From the NCBI GenBank assembly GCA_023053575.1, contig JAKZAP010000015.1, positions 18,227,689-18,291,688 of the forward strand: 64,000 nt of DNA, written 5' to 3'. The DNA comes from Branchinecta lynchi. Its lineage: Eukaryota > Arthropoda > Branchiopoda > Anostraca > Branchinectidae. The notes beneath the pieces were generated by a model. The model did not search any database, had not been told where the DNA came from, and was given only the letters and a program-made list of their open reading frames with translations. The number at the start of each line of letters is the position of its first letter. Position 1 is the stretch's first letter. A program made the position numbers and the translations under genes. Below, one piece after another: positions 55,993-64,000 of the stretch.

Positions 55993-56760
55993 CTGTGAAT
56001 ACAGTAAGGTCAGACTTACGCATACGGCATTGTTTTTTTTGCTTTCTCAAGCTATTGTCTTCTTTTGAGACTCAACATCCGGGTCCCAGCTATCTCGTGA
56101 TGGTACTGCGACATCTGCCTTCTGTTAACGGTCACCTCTTCTTCCGAAGTTTCATATGGCTTCTTCCGTTGTCTGATTGGGTTCTTCCTCTTCTTCAGTT
56201 TCTATGTCTGCTTGTGTTCTCTTCTGTATAGCCTCTTCTTGGGTTTTCCTTTCTTCTTGTGACAAGGCTCGTAGTCAGCCTTGCTTGAAATTCATCTTCT
56301 GGAACGTATAGCTGCGAGGATAGCTATCTGACATCTCTGTGCTGAAAATACTGGGTCGATTCTTTGGAAGGTTGTCCTTCCGCTCGCTTGTGGGTGCGAC
56401 ATTTCTGGTATGACGAATTCATCGTTGGTGTCTCTCTTAATCGACTGAATTGTATCTCAGACTTAAACCCACAATATTAGCTGCTTATTTGCTTGTTTTT
56501 ACGGGAAACCAGCTGTCGACCCATTTTAGTTTAATCCTTTAAACCATTCAAGCTTTCCCTGGCAGCAAAGTCTCTTTCTGCACCAGCAACGGAGCTTTAG
56601 TTAAATCCTTTACTCTTAAAGATTTACGACGCAGCTTCTGCTGTCTGAAACTTTCTTTTAGGACAACCTTATTTCCTTCTTATTAATCCTTGGTCCGAAG
56701 TTACCAGTTATTTCAGAGAGACACATGACCTGTAAAATACAAAACAGATTAATCCGAATC
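55993..56760. other. unassigned sequence, possibly LTR of element 3
   Basis: No gene recognised. In element 3 orientation it follows the hairpin pair and polyadenylation-like signal, so it could include an LTR, but I find no second copy to compare. Confidence 0.35.
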
Positions 56761-56770
56761 TGTTAATCTT

Positions 56771-56878
56771 GGTGGGTACTTCTTCCCACCCAGGGGTGAC
56801 AAAAACTCACCCCCCGCTTTATTGAAGCATTTTCTCAAAGGAGAAATCTAATTGTCCTGGCGGTTACTTCTTCCCGCC
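56771..56878. other. two related hairpins with a covarying stem pair
   Basis: GGTGGG-TACTTCTT-CCCACC (56771-56790) and GGCGG-TTACTTCTTC-CCGCC (56859-56878) lie 88 bp apart in tandem units. The loop TACTTCTT is conserved and the third stem pair changes from T-A to C-G. On the minus strand, AATAAA lies between them at about 56818-56824. Confidence 0.7.
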
Positions 56879-56949
56879 TAGGGGCAACCAAACTCACGCC
56901 TCGATATCTATTAGCATTTACTCGAATAAAACTTGGCCAAAGTTCCATT

Positions 56950-57180
56950 GATTTTAAGTGGTGTTCCACTTGCTCTCCAGTCAGGAGTACTTTCTCTTAA
57001 AGCACAAGTTATTAGTTCTGTACTGGGATTTCAGGGGAAAATTCACGAATAGATCGAATCGGGAAATCAAACCTAATTCTTGCATATCTTACAGTGTAAA
57101 CCAAGTAGACCAACAGTGACCGAGCTCACTCAAGGTTTGTTGGCGCATGACAACACTGTACAAAACAATTCTTTACCTTC
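56950..57180 (-). repeat. segment shared with element 2 (39061-39310)
   Basis: Contains GAGTGAGCTCGGTCACT on the minus strand (57115-57131). In order it has GGTAAAGAATTG, TCATGCGCCAACAAACC, the motif, ATTCGTGAATTTTCCCC and GTGCTTTAAGAGAA, as at 39061-39310. Confidence 0.7.
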
Positions 57181-57602
57181 ATCACAAAAGAATAGGGTAA
57201 TTAAGACAACTTTAGAATATTAGGTTTTTACGTTCAAATGTCATTAATTGCGCTCAAGGGAAACACAGCTCCAGATCTCTAATTCACTCAGCGTGCAGTA
57301 ATCGTTAAAATTTGCATCCCTATTTCTGTGTCCAACCTCCCAGTTTCGTGTATGTTAACTTGTCTGGCTGCTTTCTATCTCGTAGTGGTCTCGACTGTCT
57401 ACTTGAGAGCGACTCAAGATACAGTTTGTACTCCTCCTATTTTGCTTTCTTCGATGCTTGTTCTGCTACATTTGCAGCATCTAAATCTATCCTACCCCTT
57501 TTGCTCGATGTGGCTTGGTCAAAGTTATGTTGGTGCAAACGTTGCTCTATGTGGTTTTTCCTTACCAACCGTTTGGCTACCAAGCCACTTGACTGAGGTA
57601 GA
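57181..57602. other. unassigned part of element 3
   Basis: Between the shared non-coding segment and the pol tail. No supported gene on either strand. A plus-strand frame from 57328 to 58017 runs opposite the pol tail and has no domain, so I do not call it. Confidence 0.4.
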
Positions 57603-58822
57603 CTATTTGATCTCCTGCGGATTCATTCTACAGGGGCAAATACATCGACTGACGGTTCCCCTACAGCCTGCTGCGTGGGTATTTCGGTCGTCAGTGGCTG
57701 ATGGCTGCCCTGAGCCAACTGATCCTGGAATAGACTCTGCTTCTTTTCTAGTAAGCTTCTCTGAGGCAACTGGATCTAGAGTTGACTCTGCTTCTTGCAT
57801 AGAGCTTCCTGCTGTTACCTGCAGGGGTGTTGAAACAATCTCTGGTCCTTTCGTCTCTCCTGTGTTGGCTGAGTCGCCTATTCTCTGTTCAAGAGCTTCA
57901 CTTCTGGCTTCCGTTGCAGACAAGGGAGACTTAGACTCGTTTGAGGCTGATGAACTCGACATGTGTCTCGGAGGGCTCCTCTTCCACCATAGCTCTTCAT
58001 CAGCTCTACATGTCTGAGGCAACTGATCTGACGCGGGGCCTGAACCACTACTTCTTTTGAGCTTTTGCTCTTGCTCAACTTTTCTTCTTTGCGTTTTCTC
58101 CTTCCATCAACCGCCTCCCAATCGACTGGTCCGAACTTTGGTTCTACCAACCATTTATGTACTTTCGCTAGCCAGCACTTTCGATTATATTTTGCTGCAG
58201 GTCCACTTGATTTCTTGATTTCTGGACTGCTTCGCGAACAGAAGGGTCTGCAGTGTCGGCGTTGTGATCTCGCAGTGGACTCTCAGTCTCCTTTTGCTTC
58301 GGCAAAGGGGTAGAACATGAGGGTCCTGGCGTAAACAGTAATTCCTTCGGCTTCAAAACTTCGTCTCCTCCCATCGAGTCGTCGTACTTCTGACCTAGAT
58401 AGTTGTCTCAGGCTTTTCAGTTCTTTCAAAGAATCGGTCCTTGAAGATGGGAGTGCCTTCGATATCCAAGTCTGCTGGTGGCGAGTATCTTCTTCTTTCT
58501 GCTCTTTCAGGTGTCCACTGAAATGGGCTTGGCCAATCTCAATAGTCACCATCGTGCAGTTCACTTGGTATCTTAGATCTAGGTGTCCTGGGAGCGGAGA
58601 CTGCTGTTTCTGAGAATTCTGACTCACTTTTCTTCCGACCCTTCCTCTGCTGGTGGTATGACAGATGAACGTGTGTTTCCTCCGGCAGAAGAATTTGGGT
58701 TTTCGAATAAATGAGCTGGAACGCTTGTCTGGGCTGTCTCAGTTGATCTCGAGGGTCTAGCAGAGCTGGTATTTCTTGGTATCTGCTGCGTGTTTGGCCT
58801 CCCCCTTTCGTCACCACTTTCA
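57603..58822 (-). pseudogene. element 3 pol C-terminal tail in broken frames
   Basis: Overlapping minus-strand frames (about 58624-58944, 58283-58627, 57878-58150 and 57603-58022) are rich in Ser, Glu, Pro and Arg and have no stops for 90-139 codons each. Their position directly after the integrase end suggests a disordered tail like those of elements 1 and 2, split by frameshifts. I see no shared block with the other two tails. Confidence 0.45.
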
Positions 58823-59227
58823 TCATCTGAAGAATTGGATTCCGCGGTCTGATGAATCGGATTCTTCATCCCTGTTTGGTGGCTCGGCAAACCGCACTTT
58901 CCTGGCTGGTTTTGACGATGTTTGTATTTCCTCTTCAACTTCAACCTGGCCTTCCCAAAGCCGATACGGTGTATAAGGCTTCAGGCGATTCTGATGGACA
59001 ACTGATTTCTTGTTGTCGCTTACTCGAGCGATTTCGTAGTTTAGTTTGTTCTCTAGTACTGCTGTCACTCGGTAAGGTTCCGCCCAGCGAATTTTGTCCA
59101 GCTTCTGGTGCCTTGCCTCCACATGAAGCAAAACCAACTGTCTCACTTCAAACTGATGATACTTCAGATTTGTATCATAGTGTCTCTTCTGTTTCTCCTT
59201 TGCTGCTTTGATATTTTCACCCACCAT
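58823..59227 (-). pseudogene. element 3 integrase C-terminal (GPY/F-like) domain
   Basis: The frame reads MVGENIKAAKEKQKRHYDTN, then RQLVLLHVEARHQKLDKIRW, a GPY/F-like WAEPYRV block, and SVVHQNRLKPYTPYRLWEGQ. It ends in an acidic stretch with KVRFAEPP and a stop. It is separated from the integrase core by stops and a tandem duplication. The domain binds DNA or chromatin in Gypsy integrases. Confidence 0.8.
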
Positions 59228-59590
59228 GTCAAAAGCTAGCTTCTATCTCATTATCATCTCTGATTTGTAGTTTACGTCTGAGTCGTAAAATGTGCGACTG
59301 TTGATAATGCTATCTGATGGGAAACGAGGTTCACGCAAAAATGTCATATAGTGAGGCTTGTCCTGTATTGATCCTGTATTGACATAGTGTCTCTTCTGTT
59401 TCTCCTTTGCTGCTTTGATATTTTCACCCACCATGTCAAAAGCTAGCTTCTATCTCATTATCATCTCTGATTTGTAGTTTACGTCTGAGTCGTAAAATGT
59501 GCGACTGTTGATAATGCCATCTGATGGGAAACGAGGTTCACGCAAAAATGTCATATAGTGAGGCTTGTCCTGTATTGATTCTTAGTAGGC
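59176..59590 (-). repeat. 217-bp tandem duplication inside element 3 pol
   Basis: CATAGTGTCTCTTCTGTTTC begins at 59176 and again at 59393. The copies run to CCTGTATTGAT and differ at very few positions (TGCTATCTG versus TGCCATCTG). The length is not a multiple of three, so the frame is broken. A very recent duplication or an assembly error would both explain the near identity. Confidence 0.8.
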
Positions 59591-59605
59591 CGTGTTAATC
59601 GCCCA

Positions 59606-60540
59606 CTAAACATATGGAAGAAAGTTCTCCCAATCCGAAAAATCTCGTCGGCTCACATAGATACTGAGAATATTTGCAATTTCCCTGTTGTGTCTTTCGG
59701 TGGTCCCATTACAGGCTGGATGGAAACTTGAAGTCCTGATTCCTTTAATATTCAAGATTTCGAGAGTAGCTTTAAAAACTGAACTCATGAATTCGCTACC
59801 TTGGTCACTGATTATTCGATCACAGCAACCATAGATCAGGACAAATTTCTCGACAAACGCCTTTGCGACCTCGTTTGCCGACTTATCAGGAATAGGTGCC
59901 AAAGTCACGTGCTTAGTAAAGTGATCAGTAATCACGAGCACGTACTTGTTACCTTGGTCCGACCGATTGAACGGACCCAATAAGTCTACACCGACCAACT
60001 CTAAGGGACGACTTACCTCCGGGAGCGACCCAAGAGGCGCTTTCGGTGTGTAAGGTAAGCCTTTACGCTGACTACATTTTAGACAACCTTGAACATAACC
60101 CTTGATGATTGAAAACATGTCTCTGAAATAGCAGCGCTCTTGTATGCGCTGATAACTGCGCATGAAGGTGAAATGTCCTGCCAGCGGAGAGTCATGGAAA
60201 AACTCAAGCGTTCCCCTTACTAAGACCTTGATATCCGAGCGACGGCACTTGTTTGTTGGTATCGAGAGGTAACAAACAAGTTCGGATTCTTCGTCGATAA
60301 CGAAATTCTAAATTTCTCGCAGTACAAGTCTTTCAGTTTCCTGCGGCATTCTTTTTCCAGTACTCAAATGATCGCGAATGACTTTGCAGAAAACATCCTT
60401 AGACTGCAAATCTCGCAAATGAGCTGTTGACTTAAATGGTAAGTCACTGATACTCGTTAAATTGACATTTACTGTAGGCAACCTTGACAGTGCATCTGGA
60501 ACAATGTTCTTAGCACCGGGTATGTCCCGTAGGGAAAAAA
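59606..60540 (-). pseudogene. pol: element 3 RNase H end and integrase core
   Basis: One minus frame carries IPGAKNIVPDALSRLP (end of RNase H), then a TAG at 60308-60310. The same frame continues with the HHCC finger (FHDSPLAGHF ... CLKCSQRKG). The integrase triad follows: D in VGVDLLGPF, D in IISDQGSEF and E in CNGTTERHNRE. It ends at a stop after WENFLPYV at 59606, earlier than usual. The upstream RT is missing, replaced by a minisatellite at about 60540. The catalytic residues remain, so decay is recent or slow. This lineage differs clearly from elements 1 and 2. Confidence 0.85.
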
Positions 60541-61080
60541 TCGGCCTGGAATCCAGGCATCTGGAAATTTGGAACCTGGATTCCAGGCTGATTCTGGAAT
60601 TCCAGACTTCATCCGGATTCCAGGTTCCAAATTTCCAGACTAGGAATCCGGGCTGAATTCCAGGCTTTGTCTGGATTCCAGGTTCCAAATTTCCAGACTA
60701 GAATTCCGGACTGAATTCCAGGCTTCGTCTGGAATCCAGGTTCCAAATTTCCAGACTAGAATTTTGGGCTGGATTCCAGGCTTTGTCCGGATTCCAGGTT
60801 CCAAATTTCCAGACTAGAATTCTGGGCTGGATTCCAGGCTTCGTCCGGATTCCAGGTTCCAAATTTCCAGACTAGAATTCTGGACTGGATTCCACAGGCT
60901 TTGTCCGGATTCCAGGTTCCAAATTTCCAGATTAGGACTCCGTGCTGAATTCCAGGCTTCGTCTGGATTCCAGGTTCCAAATTTCCAGTTCCGGGATTCC
61001 AGACTACCTGGATATTCTGGATTCCAGACGGCTAGTCTGTTCTGGATTCCAGACGGCTCGTCTGTTCTGGATTCCAGACT
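60541..61080. repeat. 58-bp minisatellite
   Basis: CAGGTTCCAAATTTCCAG begins at 60621, 60679, 60737, 60795, 60853, 60913 and 60971, so the period is 58 with one unit of 60. Units contain the palindromes CCTGGAATCCAGG and TGGAATTCCA. Degenerate half-units extend to both sides. It directly adjoins the RNase H end of element 3. Confidence 0.9.
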
Positions 61081-62189
61081 TCATTTGTTCCACAACTGTC
61101 CAGAAACATAACTGATATGTTGATACCTTGCTTTGACTGGAAGGATATATATATATAGGATTTCGCTCTGATAAAAATAATATAAACATAACTAATTTGT
61201 TCCCCGACGTTTTCTCATCGTACGACTTTTGAAAGTCACAACAAACAATTTACTTCCGTGGCATACATTTCCGCATTCCTTGGTTTCAACTCTTTCTAAT
61301 TTCAAAGAAAACCATTATTTTTCTGAGAAACTACTTTCTTCGTATTCAACCAAGCACGAATGAATCCTTGTACACATGTGATAATTAATGTTAATTTAAT
61401 GATTTAGATCAAACAAACAACAATAAAAATGCAGTCAGCAGAAAACGTTGCATCTTGAATAGATTTATTTACAAGGTAAAACGATAGATACCAAACAATG
61501 GTGATAAAGCCTTTGGTCTTGAATCTCAGTCGGTCATAAAGCCTGAAATTGTGTTCTCTTCACGTGCTGCATGGAAGTATCTGCAAAACGCTGGATCCCT
61601 TACACCAAAGCTGCCTTCGCATTGAGCTGGGTTACCTAAATAAAACACCCATATTTCAGTGATCGACCAAAGATTCCTTGTTCCCAAGCGGTGACTAGTG
61701 AGCAAGTGCTCAAACGTGGAGTGTGAAAGTAAAATGTTTACAAACAGCGTTAGAACCAAGACATTTCATATCCCCAATAATCAAACAAGTATTTTAACAG
61801 CCAAATTTGAAACCATCCCACTTTAAAAGGTTTTAATCGAAACAAACGGTATGCAGAATTCGAGATCCTGAAAATCTTTCTTTCAATTTCAATACTGATT
61901 GTTTTTCTAGCCAGTCTGAGCCTTTAAGCCTCTTTTCCATTAGCATGGTTATAATAAGTGCAATTTACCAAACCGTAGCAGCCTAATACCCCCTTTGTTA
62001 CAACTGCATGAAGGACGGCAATTCCTAGATCATATGACAAAGCCGTTCAGTTTCCAATGTTTCATGAAGGATTGAAGCACGTCGCGCAGTGGTATTTGTT
62101 ACTGTTCGACTAAAATCCACATCTATAGGCTACATATATTTCGCCAAGTACACAAGAGTTGAACTTGAGGCCTTCCATAGACGAACTTG
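61081..62189. other. unassigned sequence
   Basis: AT-rich; a short TA repeat lies at 61147-61156. No gene or repeat family seen. Confidence 0.4.
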
Positions 62190-62760
62190 ACTCATGGGAA
62201 ATCTAGGCCCAGCTCCCCATTAACGGGAGGGTGGGTGGGGGGTGGGGGGGTCGTGACCCATCAAATTGTGTGTCTAGGCCTATATTTCCACAAGTATCTC
62301 ATGCGCAATTTGGGACAACTTTCCCATGAGCATTGAGGGTTGTTGAACTCCACATGTATATTACCAACCCTAAGATCTAAAAGCACAAGAAATTTCATCG
62401 CCCTATCTCCAGTTATTGTCAAGTTAAAAACATTAAAAGTTAAACAATGGGCGCAACTGCCTATGGACCAAGTGGGGGTGGGGTTTGGGGGTCCCCAAAA
62501 ACTTGATACCTGTTGGTTCCTGTCACTGGTCATGAACTTTACTCTTGGTCAATCTGGGCAAAGTTGCCCATGAACGGGATGGGTGGGGGAGGTGAAACTT
62601 TGACAGTAATTCCCAGCTACAGGATCTACAAATACGAGGAATTGCATCATCGTATGTCCAGCTCTGGTCTAGTTATGAACATTATTCACTGAGCAATCTG
62701 GGCCCATTTGCCCCTGAACCGGGTAGGTGTGGGGGGTGGGACCATCAAAAAGCACAATTG
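62190..62760 (+). repeat. diverged G-rich tandem repeat
   Basis: About four units of roughly 120-150 bp share (C)AATCTGGGC, a CC(C)ATGAACGGG-like motif, GGGTGGGGG and ATCTACAAATACGAGGAATT or related AGATCTAAAAGCACAAGAAA. Starts are near 62200, 62310, 62440, 62548 and 62692. It is not obviously the same family as the block at 30440. Confidence 0.6.
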
Positions 62761-63483
62761 GACCCCAACACCAACAAGTTTATCAAGTTTGTTCTTGATA
62801 GCCTAACTGCACTGGTTCACCAGTTATGAGCTGTAAAAAAACAGTGAAAACCGAAATCTGTTTCGGCGCTCGCAATAGTGGATTGTTCGAGGAACACTCG
62901 ACTAAAAATGTATTCACTATTTCATATGTGAGACTTTCGGCTTATGCATTGTTAAAATTGGTACTCTCGCGTATGGTGCTAGTGACAGATTTGCTGGCAT
63001 GGCATCTAGGATTGATTCTTTTTTCTGACCCTCCTCTTCTCTAGAGGCTTCACAGACTCTGAATTCAGTTCAGCAGATTGGAGCCTTTGGTCTAAAGGCT
63101 TAAATACACTCCAATTCATTCCAACCTAAACTTAATCTTTTAACCTATACTTCGTATTAATACTGATATAGTAGGCTAAAGCCTACTTGCAGTAACCAAC
63201 TTGTCTGTCGACTGTGTGACCACACTTAAGTAGTTATCCAGAATATGAGTCTGCAGGTTTTGAATAACATCCAGAAATAAGTAGAGGCATGCTTATTTAT
63301 TCATCAAAGAAACACTAAGACACATACCAGGCAGGCGACTTCTCTGCAAGACTCGTTCTAAAACCTTTTGTTCTAATTCTAGTTTACCCTATATAGTAGC
63401 ATACGCTCAGCCTTATTTTGGAATGTTTTCTCTTAATTTCCTTCTGTTTCTTGTGTCAAGTTTTGCAGAATTTACTCAGTGTC
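62761..63483. other. unassigned sequence
   Basis: No recognised feature. Confidence 0.4.
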
Positions 63484-63491
63484 ACTTAGTC

Positions 63492-63678
63492 CAAAGGCGT
63501 TACTAGCCAAAATGTTTGGTGTGGGGGACGAGGCATTTACTGACCGGCTGGTAATTTTTACTGACTGTTTTCAACAAAAAAACAACAGTTTTGAAAAAAA
63601 ATCAACTGGTTTTCAGAAAAACTGACTGTTTGGTCAGTTGACTGGGGGCGTCCCCCCCCCCCAGTCGTGACGCCCCTG
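63492..63678. mobile_element. hAT-like MITE, 187 bp, with 8-bp target duplication
   Basis: Ends CAAAGGCGTTACTAGCC and, in reverse, CAGGGGCGTCACGACT, flanked by ACTTAGTC at 63484-63491 and 63679-63686. Related to 48388-48696 in opposite orientation. A C-run of 12 lies at about 63651. Confidence 0.85.
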
Positions 63679-63684
63679 ACTTAG

Positions 63685-63800
63685 TCTACCACAAACCCCT
63701 GATTTTTGGACAACCTATGATAACTCCTGGGTATGTTTGGATCTCGAATACATTATGCCTAATGCCAGAAACACTATGCTAAACGCTGAGTACGGTACTA
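63685..63800 (+). mobile_element. partial copy of the 44621 foldback family
   Basis: AGTCTACCACAAACCCCTGA matches the terminus of the element at 44621. Further motifs GGACAACCTATG and ATGCTAAACGCTGAG follow. The neighbouring MITE inserted at its very tip. A right arm was not found before the window end. Confidence 0.65.
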
Positions 63801-64000
63801 TGACCAAATAAAATATTGACCATTTGAGCTCAGCTGACAATACAAAGACAAGCTCAAACACAACCAATTCAGAACTCGTTAGCACATAAAACCTATGCTT
63901 ATTTAATGTTCTTACCACTGAAAAATTAAATCCCATGCCAGGCAACTTGAACTGCAAAACATTTGCTGAAAATGTTTAATTCATATAGTGATTTCCTGTA
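63801..64000. other. unassigned window end
   Basis: Nothing recognised. Confidence 0.4.

Larger units (their letters stand above)
56771..60540 (-). mobile_element. element 3: degenerate Ty3/Gypsy element, minus strand
   Basis: In minus orientation it runs from the end of RNase H (60540), through integrase, GPY/F-like domain and a Ser/Glu-rich tail, to a non-coding segment shared with element 2. It is cut at its 5' side by a 58-bp minisatellite. Stops, a 217-bp duplication and frameshifts make it defective. The LTR was not identified. Confidence 0.75.

Noticed and set aside
57328..58017. 229-codon plus-strand frame opposite the element 3 tail
   Set aside because: No domain; it starts with GTG and runs opposite the more plausible pol tail. 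Serine- and leucine-rich composition is as expected for that complement.

Overview
This window is repeat-dominated DNA from an animal genome. No host gene can be confirmed in it. Nearly all coding sequence belongs to retroelements: three Ty3/Gypsy-type LTR retrotransposons (two with traces of a baculovirus-F/errantivirus-type envelope gene) and one non-LTR retrotransposon. The rest is satellite DNA, minisatellites, G-rich tandem repeats and small inverted-repeat DNA transposons. The mixture suits an invertebrate. The envelope type, and an arthropod-style TCAGT initiator about 30 bp after a TATA box in one LTR, hint at an arthropod, but the sequence alone does not name the organism. A run of 100 N at 13902-14001 is an assembly gap.

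Layout. 1-1487: AT-rich sequence with a degenerate GTGG/CCAC inverted-motif repeat. 1488-12365: about 37 tandem copies of a ~291-bp satellite monomer in a higher-order pattern (full order c-d-e-a-b-f-f2-b', with shorter derivatives). 12366-13901: unassigned. 14002-20230: element 1, a retrovirus-like element cut on its 5' side by the gap. It carries the integrase end of pol with a long disordered tail, an antisense leucine-zipper reading frame, a frameshifted env, and an unrecognised fourth reading frame. 21257-22412: an integrase 3'-end relic and an LTR-like block. 22740-26410: a transposon-like family with internal 105-bp repeats, present again in inverse orientation at 50050-53475. 29590-33310: G-rich tandem repeats and hairpins.

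34381-43905: a non-LTR retrotransposon split by element 2 (34683-41955). Element 2 has lost its 5' LTR, gag and protease; it keeps an intact RT-RNase H-integrase frame (34683-38456), a scrap of env and a 3' LTR-like block. 44613-45606: a hAT-like foldback element with a PIF/Harbinger-like MITE inside it, and a second MITE copy. 46573-48870: a foldback element, G-rich repeats, ~125-bp repeats and a hAT-like MITE with an exact 8-bp target duplication. 53784-53876: a possible terminal exon encoding zinc-binding cysteines. 53890-55990: G-rich repeats, direct duplications and a GTTCCGG motif cluster. 56771-60540 (minus strand): element 3, a broken Gypsy pol with an intact integrase catalytic triad, abutting a 58-bp minisatellite. 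62190-62720: G-rich repeats. 63492-63800: another hAT-like MITE beside part of the foldback family.

Main candidate for something undescribed: element 1 is organised like a complex retrovirus. Env is preceded by a strong splice acceptor, an accessory frame follows env, and an antisense frame with a five-leucine zipper lies between pol and env. Supporting observations are conserved blocks in the pol C-terminal tails of elements 1 and 2, and a hairpin with a compensatory base change in two diverged LTR-like blocks.
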